Source of the DNA: Trichomonas tenax
Taxonomy: Eukaryota; Parabasalia; Trichomonadida; Trichomonadidae
Direction: 5' to 3'
NCBI GenBank assembly: GCA_023091735.1
Contig: JALKBU010000155.1
Location: 1 to 64,000 of the forward strand
Length of the DNA: 64,000 bases
Shown: positions 8,562-19,000 of the stretch, piece by piece
Position numbering within the stretch: the first letter of the stretch is position 1
How the letters are laid out: each line of letters opens with the position of its first letter
Position numbers and translations under genes: made by a program
Notes under the pieces: generated by a model
The model's database searches: none
Told to the model about the DNA's origin: nothing
What the model saw: only the letters and a program-made list of their open reading frames with translations

Positions 8562-11408
8562 CTAGATAATATCAACAACTTGCTCTATTAATTCTTTTTC
8601 TATACGCATCACTGACAACATGCTATACATCGGTGGTGGTAAATTGATGTTCTTTTCTTTCATCAATGTGAGTCCCTTAACCAGAACACCCTTTGCTTTT
8701 GCATCGATACATGAAACAACAAAATGGCACTTGGCTATACCAACAGTTTCTTCAATAAGCCAATGAGGTGGATCATTCTTTGCCTTTAACAATGCAGCTA
8801 ACGCAGAAGTATGTAACGAGAAATTCCATTCAGGTTTGTCCATTTGCAGGATTTTTGTGAGGGCCACATTATCGCCTGCAACTGCAAGATTTCCAGCAAG
8901 AACAGCAACATCTGTGAATGGAACATAATTAGACAATCTGACAAGTGTATCAACACTTTGCTCTCTTGCAGCTTTCAAGAGTTCGATGTTGTTAAACTTG
9001 GCTGCAGCAAGAGGGAATGGATGATTTAATACTACTCTAAGCCTTTCAACAATTTTTCGAACCTTAAGATCACTAAGAACTTCTCTGCTGCATACATCAC
9101 GAGGGGCAACATCATTCCTTCCATCAATCAAAACCAAGGCCATTGAAAGGCTTGTCATTGCTTTGCGCATTGCATCAAGTGAATTCGTTCTGAGCATTTC
9201 TCTGCCATATCTATAAAAAGCTGCAGCAGCCTCAGAAATATCTCCATGTGTCTGGTAAAGGACAGCGGCAGCAGGAAGCGTTTCGATAGATAGATTTGAA
9301 AGCATTTTCGCTACCAATGGAAGAAGAGCTCCGAAATCTGTTTTAGTGATGAGTGGGGTGTTACCAGCCTTTGCACTCTCAGTGATAGCCATCCTGATCA
9401 TATCAAATTTCTCTTCAGAGTCTTCTTTCATACTGATGCAAACCTGAAGTGCCTTGTTTAACATTCCGTTGCGGGAGAAGAGTGTGAACAACACTGTGGA
9501 GATATATGAATGATCAATGTTAATAGCAAGCTCACAGAATTTGATAGCTGACTGTTCATCATTCTTGACAAGTTCTTCGATAATATATTTATAAATATAT
9601 GAAAGGTCGAGTTGTGCAAAATGATCTGAGAAGTATGAAACGGCTGTCTGGTATCTGCGAAGAATGATAAGAGCTTGCCCATACTCAATGAATGGCCCAG
9701 GGAAATTGCGAAGATATGGAATAACAGCACTTGGATGATTGCTCTCAATCATTGCACGGGCAACATTTGCCGGACATAAAATCTGCCTTATCTGCCTTGT
9801 AAGGTATTCACTAAATGTGGACTCTGTATAATCTAATGGCTCGAAGATCTTGAGATCAAAGAGTGTGTTATTATCAACAGCAACGGAAAGTTTCGTGTAG
9901 TCTGATATAATATCCGCCAGTTTTTGGATTCTATCTCCGAACTTAAAGTTAATAGTTTCAAGGTACATTGATGCGAGGAAAAGAGCGCGTGCAAAGAAAG
10001 AAACAGAACGTATAACTTGTGATACAGCAGATGCCCAGAATGTATTAATATCTGTGCCTTTTACGAAGTCGTCGTCTGAAATGTGGGGAATCGAGATCAT
10101 GTTAATAATCTCATCAAGTCTGTTCATATAATCATTTTCTTTGATTACTTTTGGTGCTGAAAATTCTAAATCACGTATGAGTTTCTGGAAAATTGTTCTT
10201 GGATTAACGCCATTTCTGAGCTCTGCATCGACCTCGTTCCACAAAGGCTTAGATATAAGCCTGTAGATTGATGTTGCAAATCCTTCTAATGATGTAAATT
10301 GAGGCTCATCTTTGATGAATAGCAAATATTTTTCGATTTCAGAGAAGGGACGAAGAATGGAAACATAAGAATTTGAAGCTATATATGTGAAATTGTTGTG
10401 ATCTATTGCACAAGATCTTGGTGCAATCATAATTTTTTCGTTCTTGTCTTTAATTTCGAATTTTTCTAATGTTGAGAACTGGGAGTTTGTATACATGTCG
10501 TAGTCATCAATAGGAGACCAGTCAGTTGCAACGTATTTCTTGGTATCTAAGCTATATTTGCAAACAGAAATATCAGGAAGATTTCCTTGAAGGATGGTAA
10601 TGTAATCTTTGCCAATGGCAGCATCAAGAATGTTGTGGAATTCATTTTCAAATACAGTTGTAAAATCTTGTTGAATCTTCTTGAAAACTTTAATAATAGA
10701 AGTTATTCCGTTGCTCAAAATAACAACGACACTGTCATAAAGGATCCTTATTGTTCCCGAAGTGCAAGAAGAATTCCAAAGAGTATTTGTCTCAATAATT
10801 TTTCCTGTATCAGCATAAATTGTATATATTTTTGAGTCAGTTGTAAGTGCGTATATGCTGTTTTCGAAGGATTCCATCGAAATTATTGGATTTGAAGGCC
10901 TGATTTTATTGATAATTGACTTTAATAGTGATGTGGGCTTGTTTGCAACAAAAACAATTTCATTATTTTCGATACAAACAACTTCTCCACTACTTTTTCC
11001 GAGGTAAAACCTGTTATTTGCTTGACAAAATGCTGTTGGAACGAAAGGAAGTTTCATTTGGAAAGAAACACCTTCAATTCCCAAAGCAAAGAGTATTCCA
11101 GCATTGGTAATTAAATATGCGTCTGTTATTTTGTGGAATGAAGCAGTTGTTGTTTCAATCATTGGTAAAATCGACTGGTTGAATTTGAAACACTTGGATT
11201 TTCCATTTTGCAAGTCAGCAACAACAACAATATTGTTATGAATAGAATATACTAAAGATTCATAATTGAATTTGAAAAACTGATGGTAAGAATTTTGATC
11301 AATCTGAGCAATAGCACTATCACCACCCTCAAAATTGATTTCTTCATACTTCTTTCTCGCAGATATCAAGTCAAAACATCGAGAAGCTCGATAAACTTCT
11401 TGATGCAT
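8562..11408 (-). CDS. Nup155/Nup170-like nucleoporin
   Basis: A 948-residue protein with a beta-propeller-like N-terminal half followed by a helical repeat C-terminal half. This is the plan of Nup155/Nup170, the inner-ring scaffold nucleoporin. Elements that suggest it are a strand-rich run with ITDAYLITNAGILFALGIEG, then FYLGKSSGEVVCIE. A spacer ending NKIRPSNPIISMES and then YALTTDSKIYTIYADTGK follow in the same order as the corresponding Nup155 propeller blades. The helical half has TPR-like pairs. It is shorter than animal Nup155 (about 1390). I place the start at ATG 11408 because the longer frame begins with TTG. A GTCATGTAAAAT element lies about 26 bases upstream, on the opposite strand. 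Another coatomer-like propeller-solenoid protein remains possible. Confidence 0.5.
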   Translation of the reverse strand: MHQEVYRASRCFDLISARKKYEEINFEGGDSAIAQIDQNSYHQFFKFNYESLVYSIHNNIVVVADLQNGKSKCFKFNQSILPMIETTTASFHKITDAYLITNAGILFALGIEGVSFQMKLPFVPTAFCQANNRFYLGKSSGEVVCIENNEIVFVANKPTSLLKSIINKIRPSNPIISMESFENSIYALTTDSKIYTIYADTGKIIETNTLWNSSCTSGTIRILYDSVVVILSNGITSIIKVFKKIQQDFTTVFENEFHNILDAAIGKDYITILQGNLPDISVCKYSLDTKKYVATDWSPIDDYDMYTNSQFSTLEKFEIKDKNEKIMIAPRSCAIDHNNFTYIASNSYVSILRPFSEIEKYLLFIKDEPQFTSLEGFATSIYRLISKPLWNEVDAELRNGVNPRTIFQKLIRDLEFSAPKVIKENDYMNRLDEIINMISIPHISDDDFVKGTDINTFWASAVSQVIRSVSFFARALFLASMYLETINFKFGDRIQKLADIISDYTKLSVAVDNNTLFDLKIFEPLDYTESTFSEYLTRQIRQILCPANVARAMIESNHPSAVIPYLRNFPGPFIEYGQALIILRRYQTAVSYFSDHFAQLDLSYIYKYIIEELVKNDEQSAIKFCELAINIDHSYISTVLFTLFSRNGMLNKALQVCISMKEDSEEKFDMIRMAITESAKAGNTPLITKTDFGALLPLVAKMLSNLSIETLPAAAVLYQTHGDISEAAAAFYRYGREMLRTNSLDAMRKAMTSLSMALVLIDGRNDVAPRDVCSREVLSDLKVRKIVERLRVVLNHPFPLAAAKFNNIELLKAAREQSVDTLVRLSNYVPFTDVAVLAGNLAVAGDNVALTKILQMDKPEWNFSLHTSALAALLKAKNDPPHWLIEETVGIAKCHFVVSCIDAKAKGVLVKGLTLMKEKNINLPPPMYSMLSVMRIEKELIEQVVDII

Positions 11409-11431
11409 TGGCCGATTTTTTTTGAACAATA

Positions 11432-11465
11432 TTTGTCATGTAAAATTATATTTTTGACAATCAGA
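11432..11465 (+). promoter_or_regulatory. Two-copy TGACATGTAAAA-type array upstream of Nup155-like gene
   Basis: TTTGTCATGTAAAATTAT (core GTC at 11435) is followed by TTTTTGACAATCAG (core GAC at 11456), 21 bases apart. The elements read on the + strand, opposite to the downstream gene. The exact GTCATGTAAAA string recurs at 13.24 kb. Confidence 0.5.
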
Positions 11466-11637
11466 GCAAAAATATGCAAAACTCATGATTCATCATTCTC
11501 CACACTATAACTATAATGCAATTTGTCATCTGACTATATAAAATGAATAATTTTGAAATTCCATCTCGTTCTATATTCTCAATGATAGTAAAATTGAGTA
11601 TTTAAGTAAAATCTTTTGTAGAAATAACAATTTAGTT

Positions 11638-13110
11638 TTAATCATTTTCGGAGGAATTCTGGACTTCGCTTTCAATGCTGGAGTATTCATTGGACATTTC
11701 GTCAGCATCCTGGTTCGGATCTGAGATCGGTACATCATCAACTGGAGCCTTTCCTGTCATGATTGTGTAATACTGGTCAATGATATGTTTAACATTTATC
11801 TGCTTAGAGAGATCGTAAAATTGCTGAGCATTCTCCTGCACGAACTCCATAAGTGTTGTGATGCTAGCAAGGCTTGTTGGAGGTGACTTCTCAATTCCAA
11901 ATTCATCTGGGAATGTTTCGAAGCGTGATATCAAATCTCTCATTCTCTTGACTTTCTCAATACCGACCTTGGATTCAGTCATATTATATAAGCTTGTAAG
12001 TGTTGCAATGCGCTTGCTTGAACCTGGGTTCTTGAAGGATAAATATGGTGTCATTATCCTCAAGAACAAAATTCCAGACACAGCAAAGTATTCGGAGCCT
12101 TGCGTCGGGAATTTTCTGCGTGCCTCTGTGAATACATGATATAATAAGAAGTGGGAAAGAGGATTGAACTCAGTCTGCTCAAATTTGGTGAAGAATTCCT
12201 CACCGAGATCTTCAGCCTGAAGGTCAATGCTTCCAAGGAAGTTTCTCATTCCTGTATCTTTCTCTATAATTTTTGTAAGGAGATTTGTTAAAAATGAATC
12301 TTGCCTGAAGACAAGGTTTGGATCTGTTAGTGTGTTAAGGTATGCATACAAAGCTAGAGGGACTAATGAGATAATGTTATGGCCAGCAGCTTCCATCCAG
12401 GCCGAAACAATTGGCTGTGGACATGACTTCCTAAGTGAGGCGAAAATAAGAAGGAATTGTACATTTTCGACAATTGCACGGAAGTAAGATTCAATTTGTG
12501 GCTTAATAGCTGGAAAAGCACCAACACCAAAGAAAGAAGAGAAGAAGAATTGGAAAGTATTGACACTTTGATTCTTTGTAATTGCATCAGTTAAATATTT
12601 AATGACAAAATCTTGATTTCCATTTTCGGCAACTTTAATTGGATATTTAGTTTCTTTGTTGTTCTTAAGAGCACTTATTACATTACCCTTCAGAGCAATT
12701 TCCTTTGTCTTCCTGAATAATTGGACATTTAAAGTGTTTTGATTGAATAACATGAAGGAAGTTGGAAGTGAAATAAGCCATTGTGTTTGCTGTTGGCTTC
12801 CAAGTTGAACGAATAATGTTTGCGAAGGGTTTGTCTGGAATAATCTGAAATTAATTTCATGAGGATTCGCGTATTGACCAGCTCTAAAGATATTTTGTGG
12901 TGAAAGATTCGAAGGATCGTACGAGGGATGCAAATTTGCGTATTTTCCTGGTGGATCTGTGTTAGTTGCAGGTGGATGTGTTGGAATAACGTAAGATTGA
13001 AAGATTTGGTTTCGTTCAAAGTACAGCATTTGACTCTTTGAGAAAAAGTCAGATTCTTCCATGATTTGATTTATCAGGAAATCATCCATAGGGGCCGGAA
13101 CTTTCAACAT
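11638..13110 (-). CDS. RasGAP-domain-like protein
   Basis: A 490-residue protein. From about residue 260 it resembles a Ras GTPase-activating domain. VFRQDSFLTNLLTKI matches the LFRGNSLATK helix that opens the domain. Further on, a segment with FP, then YFAVSGILFLRIMTPYLS, matches the VSGFLFLRFFAPAI helix of RasGAPs. RasGAP proteins switch off small GTPases at membranes. The arginine finger is not obvious, and the N-terminal 200 residues, rich in Asn, Gln and Pro, match nothing I know. The acidic C-terminal tail is low complexity. The gene is divergent from the SFI1-like gene, and the 333 bases between them carry repeated promoter-like elements. The start is the first ATG. Confidence 0.55.
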   Translation of the reverse strand: MLKVPAPMDDFLINQIMEESDFFSKSQMLYFERNQIFQSYVIPTHPPATNTDPPGKYANLHPSYDPSNLSPQNIFRAGQYANPHEINFRLFQTNPSQTLFVQLGSQQQTQWLISLPTSFMLFNQNTLNVQLFRKTKEIALKGNVISALKNNKETKYPIKVAENGNQDFVIKYLTDAITKNQSVNTFQFFFSSFFGVGAFPAIKPQIESYFRAIVENVQFLLIFASLRKSCPQPIVSAWMEAAGHNIISLVPLALYAYLNTLTDPNLVFRQDSFLTNLLTKIIEKDTGMRNFLGSIDLQAEDLGEEFFTKFEQTEFNPLSHFLLYHVFTEARRKFPTQGSEYFAVSGILFLRIMTPYLSFKNPGSSKRIATLTSLYNMTESKVGIEKVKRMRDLISRFETFPDEFGIEKSPPTSLASITTLMEFVQENAQQFYDLSKQINVKHIIDQYYTIMTGKAPVDDVPISDPNQDADEMSNEYSSIESEVQNSSEND

Positions 13111-13235
13111 TTTTCAAATATGAATTTTTAACGCTAAAAGTTTTAAATTTTTGATTTTCACAAATAATATGAAACTCCACCTAAAGGCATTCACTTTTTC
13201 ATAACAAATGCAACTAAAAATCTTGATCATTTTCG

Positions 13236-13270
13236 TTTTGTCATGTAAAATATATTTTCTGACAAACAAA
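13236..13270 (+). promoter_or_regulatory. Two-copy TGACATGTAAAA-type element upstream of RasGAP-like gene
   Basis: TTTTGTCATGTAAAATAT (GTC core at 13240) and TTCTGACAAACAAATA (GAC core at 13261) are 21 bases apart. They lie in the divergent region between the RasGAP-like gene and the SFI1-like gene. Confidence 0.5.
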
Positions 13271-13364
13271 TATTTTTTAAATTTTGGTTAATATCTCGAT
13301 TATGGATTTATCATGTTTCACTTTTTGCTCAGACGAACAATCATTTTCTTGATTGTTTAAGGAT

Positions 13365-13440
13365 TTGCCATGTAATAATGATTATGACATGTAACATATA
13401 TTATTGACATGTATATATGTACGTTATGACGTGTAAAGTC
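13365..13440 (+). promoter_or_regulatory. Four-copy ~20 bp periodic promoter-like array
   Basis: Four directional copies precede the SFI1-like gene: GCCATGTAATA (core 13367), GACATGTAACA (13386), GACATGTATAT (13406) and GACGTGTAAAG (13428). Spacing is 19, 20 and 22 bases. The last copy ends a few bases before ATG 13444, so the earlier in-frame ATG at 13417 falls inside the array and is unlikely to be the start. A repeating protein-binding or initiator element is inferred. Confidence 0.6.
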
Positions 13441-13443
13441 AAA

Positions 13444-15492
13444 ATGGATTTACCAACTATTGATAATCCATTCTTCAGAGAAAGCCTTCGTCCTTTAAAA
13501 CCGACTGCGGCACAATTAAATGATAAAAGATATAAACCTACTGTTGAAGCTATTTATTTGCGTCGTTCTGAGCAGCCAGAATACAACGTTCCAGTATTAC
13601 CGAAGGAGGGACGTATTCAAGTCCCAGTACGCGACGGAAAACCAGGCGATCCAAACAGACACGCAGCGAGAGAAATAAAACAAGATGAAAACGTTGATGA
13701 ATTTTTTGAGTTTCAAGATTATGAACGACAATATAACGAATTAAAACTCAGAATCGCAGCAATTCGTGAAAAATCAAAGATGTATCCAGTTTGGGCCAAC
13801 GATACACCATCAATTCCCACTTCATTAAATAGAAAATTCGGTGATTTAAATCAGCAACTATTTTCACTCAAGAAATGCTTCGTTTCCCCTGAAGAAATCA
13901 TGCTCGACAACACCGCCGCTATGATTCAGAGATTCTGGCGCGCAAAAATGAGAAGAAACACCCTAAGAAAAGCTATGCAAGCAATCAATAGCTTCAAGCT
14001 CCGTGAGCTCCAACAAACGCACAGATCACTCAATTCATGGCTCGCACAAATGGAATACTCAGATTCACGTGCACAGCAATTCAGATTCCGTTCAATTTCG
14101 AAGATTTCAAAGTACGCATCAAAACAGTGGATCAAATGGGCTGAGCGCGAATCCTACCAAACAAACAGAAATGAAACGAAAGCACTCGACCTGCAACAGA
14201 AACTCGCCGAAAAGCGTCACAAGCGTGCGATTATTCAGTGGAAGGATATTGCAACAGGATCAAGATCTCGCAAAGCAATGGCGAAGTGGCGTACATCAAT
14301 GGTTCCAAAGATGAAAGCTGAGTTAGAGAAGGTTGGTCATGAAGCGCCACAAGAGTATATTCCATTAGTTTCTGCTTATGTTGAGCTTCGCAACCAACAC
14401 TCTTTTCTGTTCAACTTCTTCATTGCATGGCATGCAAGGTTCCATTCTAAGAGCTTACGTGAAACGGTTTCTGATCGTAATGCAGCTTTGCTCTACAAGA
14501 AACACTGCCTCACTCGCACTTTCAAGTTCTGGTTGACAAACGTCCGTCAGACGAAGGAATTCCTCAAGACAAAGGAGAAATGGGACAGATACATCAAACT
14601 CTCTCGTAATCAACACCAGCAGCGTATGGCGGTCGTTCGCAACTTAGTCATGAAATGGCATTCATACTCGCATGACCGTGTCGTCTTAAGACAGAAAAGA
14701 CGTGCAAATGACAGGAAGCTCACTGTTTCTACATTCAAGGCATGGAAGGAGACAACGATGACACATCGTGAGATGAAGATGAAAGCAATTGAGATGTGGA
14801 AGCGTCACATCCAGGATCCAAAGGTTGCTATCTTCAGGAAATGGAGAATCTGGACAATTAAGAAGCTTGCTCAACATCAGATGGACAATTTATTGTTCCA
14901 GTCAGGTGTTCAGTGGCGCCAGCGTCGTGTCATTGATGAGGCCTTTGCGAAATGGCAGCTTGCATACAACAGGAACAAGAACGTCAGAGCAGGCAAGGCT
15001 TTGGAACGACGCAAATGGGATCTTCAGTCCACGAAGCAGAATACCACAATGCTATCTGCAGAATACGCTAAAAAAAGAGAGAAAATTGCTGCCATCGAAA
15101 AGAATCTTGGCGATGTCACAACACAGTTCATCCAAACTGAAGATGAAATCGCAAGGCTTGAGGATGTCACAACAACATGGAAGATCGCTCTTCACGCAAT
15201 GAAGATGGAATACATCAGACTTGCAACAATTGTTGAGAAGTGCGCAACTTCCAATGTCCACAAGACAAGGAGAATGTCCGACGATGACTTCTATGAGAGA
15301 GTCAACAACGATGACAGATATCTTCAGGGCTCTCATTCTAGACTCAACAATTTCAGAATCGCCGACAGAGTTGTTGGCAGATGGGAGAGAAGAAACTCTG
15401 ATCCAGAAATCAATCCACAAGAATTTGTTGATCTCAAACCACCGCTTGATGATGCTATCATTCAGCTGCTCCAGCTTGACAAGGATATGTAA
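13444..15492 (+). CDS. SFI1-like centrin-binding repeat protein
   Basis: A 682-residue basic, helical protein. After an N-terminal region there is an IQ-like helix (AAMIQRFWRAKMRRNTL). A series of SFI1-type W-containing helices follows, including SKQWIKWAERES, AIIQWKDIA, AMAKWRTSM, FFIAWHARFH, TFKFWLTNVRQ, LVMKWHSYSHD, TFKAWKETT, AIEMWKRHIQ, IFRKWRIWTI and AFAKWQLAYNR. This is clearer than in the 3.7 kb gene. A coiled coil follows near residues 525-590. Such arrays bind centrin at basal bodies and spindle poles, so a cytoskeletal scaffold is inferred. Codons late in the gene are more GC-rich than in its intergenic flanks. The start is set at ATG 13444 because the in-frame ATG at 13417 lies within the promoter-like array. 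A different IQ-rich cytoskeletal protein is possible. Confidence 0.75.
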   Translation: MDLPTIDNPFFRESLRPLKPTAAQLNDKRYKPTVEAIYLRRSEQPEYNVPVLPKEGRIQVPVRDGKPGDPNRHAAREIKQDENVDEFFEFQDYERQYNELKLRIAAIREKSKMYPVWANDTPSIPTSLNRKFGDLNQQLFSLKKCFVSPEEIMLDNTAAMIQRFWRAKMRRNTLRKAMQAINSFKLRELQQTHRSLNSWLAQMEYSDSRAQQFRFRSISKISKYASKQWIKWAERESYQTNRNETKALDLQQKLAEKRHKRAIIQWKDIATGSRSRKAMAKWRTSMVPKMKAELEKVGHEAPQEYIPLVSAYVELRNQHSFLFNFFIAWHARFHSKSLRETVSDRNAALLYKKHCLTRTFKFWLTNVRQTKEFLKTKEKWDRYIKLSRNQHQQRMAVVRNLVMKWHSYSHDRVVLRQKRRANDRKLTVSTFKAWKETTMTHREMKMKAIEMWKRHIQDPKVAIFRKWRIWTIKKLAQHQMDNLLFQSGVQWRQRRVIDEAFAKWQLAYNRNKNVRAGKALERRKWDLQSTKQNTTMLSAEYAKKREKIAAIEKNLGDVTTQFIQTEDEIARLEDVTTTWKIALHAMKMEYIRLATIVEKCATSNVHKTRRMSDDDFYERVNNDDRYLQGSHSRLNNFRIADRVVGRWERRNSDPEINPQEFVDLKPPLDDAIIQLLQLDKDM

Positions 15493-16094
15493 GAATTAAT
15501 AAATTTATGTTTGTTTTATTTTTTAATATCCAATCTAACTATCAAAACCAAAAAGAACAAAAAGAAGATAAATATTTTACATGCAAACAAACCGTTTAAA
15601 TGACATTTATCAACTCTTCAAAAATAGTTTTTAAAAATCCATTTTTTCATATATTATTCAAAAGTGAAAACACTATAATATTTAATGAATTCTTGAAAAA
15701 TCATCAACTAATCATGAAATAATGTCAAATATAGATATTTAATTTAATTTCGCATCAAAATCCAAAATAATGAAAAATAGCATAGCGGAACTTATGTATT
15801 AGATTATATGGGATCTATTGATGATAGCTGCGACGCTTCGAATTCATGGCAGCTCAATATAAACTGATTCGGTTTTTTCAATAAAATTCCGTTTAACATT
15901 TATTTTCACAATTTAAAAATAAGCATGGAAATACAGTGTACACAACGCTATTCAGATAAAACTCTCTGGAGTGCTTTTCTTTTTGTCCACAATTTATCAC
16001 AAAATTGTCTGGAAATAAGTTTAAAAACAGAGCACCTGGATAGTTTATATACGATCTCTTCATAAAAACACATTTTATTTTTTCAAAAATTAAA
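15493..16094. other. Intergenic, no gene seen
   Basis: About 600 bases of AT-rich sequence between the SFI1-like gene and the Furry-like gene. I find no open frame of note, no RNA fold I can support, and no copy of the TGACATGTAAAA element. It presumably holds the 3' end of the first gene and the promoter of the second. Confidence 0.4.
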
Positions 16095-19000
16095 ATGCAT
16101 GGAATTGCCGAAAATTACTACGAAAATTATTACGCCGGCAATACAAATACTACACAGGTCGACGGCAGTGAGCAAACAAGCGTATTCCTTGCCGTTTTAA
16201 ACAGACTACTCGAAAATTTCGCTCCAACTTTAAATCAAGCCGTGTCCACATTTGAAATACAGATGGCAAACAATCCAACAATATCTGCAAACGAAATAAT
16301 TTCACAAATTTTCGATTCATTCCCACGCCAAGCGAATTCTTATCAACAAATTATGGAAACTCTTTGTCAGGTGGCCTCAGTTGATACAAACATTGTCATA
16401 CAGTACATTTGTACAATGTTTGAAGAAATAATGACGACAGGCATAACTGCAGGTTTCACTAATTTGCGCGGAATGTCGACATTGTTGAAGCAAGAAAACG
16501 TATATCACAAACAATTATTCGTCAATTTGATGCACTTTTTCGTTTGCGATCTAGCTTGCATCGTTATTTCCAAGTACGGACCAACAGAATCTTGCGAATC
16601 ACTGATTGACTGTGGCTTCAAACTTTGCAACAAAAATACACCACTTCCTTGGCTACATAACAACATTATTCAGCAGTGGTCCGTGATTTTTTCATTAATC
16701 AGCAAAAGTTATGCAAGTCGAATTATTAAATTATTTAGAAAGCAAATTGAAGTTCATCAAACGCGCGAGTACACCTTTCAGATAATATCGTACATTCAAC
16801 TGAATCTATCATTTACTGAACACCAAGAATTTTTCTCATACATCGTGCAATTGATCAAAAAATTCTATAAAGATCGAAACTTAACTGTGAGAACACTCAT
16901 ATCCATATCAAAATTAGTTTCCACTATGCCGAAAACACCAAATCTGCTGGAATTATTTGAAGTTATTTGGAACTTACGACAAGATATTAAACTCAAAGAC
17001 GGAACGTTTGATTTGCTTGCTTCACTCTTTATAAGGCTTGATAAGCAAGAAAAGAAGATGGACTCATTCTTCAAGAAGAGAGTTTATGCTCACACACATC
17101 AACCAGAGAAAGTTCCGCGCTCTTTGAGACTTTTCCAGAGATTAATGTACGGAACGCAGGTTGATTTGAAGTGGCTGATGTGGAACTGGGGAATCGAAGC
17201 CCCAACACCACAAATATGCTTCATTAAATGGAACAGCCAACCAGGAGTACCACAGAAAGATCCAAATTCTTTCTCCAATCTTTTCATGGCACACTTCTTT
17301 GCAAAGAGTGATTTCTCTCAGGCTCCTGAAGCATTTAGCCACACGCTTGTTCATCTGGCCTCAATCGACTTCAAATACTTCATATCAGAAATATTCCCTA
17401 AGTTCTTATTGTTAGGCTTCAATGATCCTCGATTTACCGTTTTACTGATGGCTGTTCAGCTATTAAACAGTTCATTCTTTATCGTGAATTCATTATCAAA
17501 GGTCACTCAGGAACAGATTCGATCGATGAACAAGCAGATGGCTCCGAAGATCAATGAAGCACTAAAAGTTGTCAAACCAGAAGAATGCGTAGATTCTGTT
17601 CCATTCCCAACTCTTGATATTGAGATGAAAACAAGAATGGAAGAAGCAGATGCAAAAGTCGAAGAAAAGCTTCATGCATGGAAAATATTTAACTTAGGAA
17701 CTTCCAGAGCTAATTATAATTTCGCTGATGAAAACGCAAATCCTTATACAACACCAGTACAACTCGTGAAAACACTCAGATTTATATTAACACCAAACGA
17801 TTTTGCTACATCCAAGATGATCAATATGTGTGTCAGGCTCAGCGCACACAAAGATAGAGGAATTGCACTTGCTGCTCTCTACATTTGCAATAATATATTG
17901 ATTATGCCTGCTTTGCAACTTAAGTTTGTCCAACAACTTCTTTCCACATCAATGAAACCAACAACAGATGAAACATTATTCTTGTGCTTATCATTATTGC
18001 TCACTGTCTTAAATTCAGGCGGTAGTAACTTCAAAATGAATATTTATCATGATATCGAACTCGTCGCATATATCGGATTTGTTTCAATTCATCCATCAAC
18101 TAGATTCCTTGCTTATAAGTTGTTGTGCGCTGTTAATGAGTGTCTCAAAGGACGTGGATCCATTGCATTCATTAGACAAAACATTCCAATGATGGAAGGT
18201 GTTGTTAAGCAGAGAATTATTGCTGGACAATTCACTGACTCTCCAATTGTTGCTCCACCATCACCAGGCGTTATTAATTTAGAATCTACAATTTTGTGCC
18301 ACATTTATGATGTTTGGCTTATATTTATTTCTGAAATCACCAATATTTTAATTACAACAAATTACACACCAATTCTTGAAAGATTCCACGATCATCTTCA
18401 ACCATCCAAATTCATACAAATGAATGATAATACAGCGAATTCTGTTTCTCTCGGAACATTGATTTTATACACTTCCACACACTTCGATGTCAAAGCAATC
18501 CTAAGTTCACCAGCTCCTTACATGTGTATCCAATATGAGCCTTACAATCAAATGACGGACAGAAGAGAAGAAGCATGTGGACATCTCAAAGATATGTTGA
18601 ACAGTAACAGTTGGCTTGATCAGGTTGCATTCTCAACTATGAATTCGATCAACATCTCATTATATCCATCTGTTTTAAGGCTGCTATCAGGTGTTAAAGT
18701 TGAGCAGATTCCAGATGCTATACACACAATTGCTATCCTATTCAGATCGCCATCACTTGCTAGTTCTTATCTCAGTGAACTTCTTCCACAGCTCTTTACT
18801 TTCCTCGCAATTATCCAATCCCATTTCATATCACTTAAAATTAATGGACCTCGTGCAATAGATTGGGATAAGAAATCGGAAGATTTAGTTGCAAAGCACA
18901 AATCAATCATTATTGATTACTGCATAATTTTGACAATTGCATTAACGAAGCCAAGCAATCAGATTCCTTACTCAGTATGGGGTCTTCCTTCTCGCGAAAT

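Noticed and set aside
11858..12487. Plus-strand open frames opposite the RasGAP-like gene, and similar antisense frames under most long genes
   Set aside because: They are shadows of the real frames, with poor composition and no domain signal.
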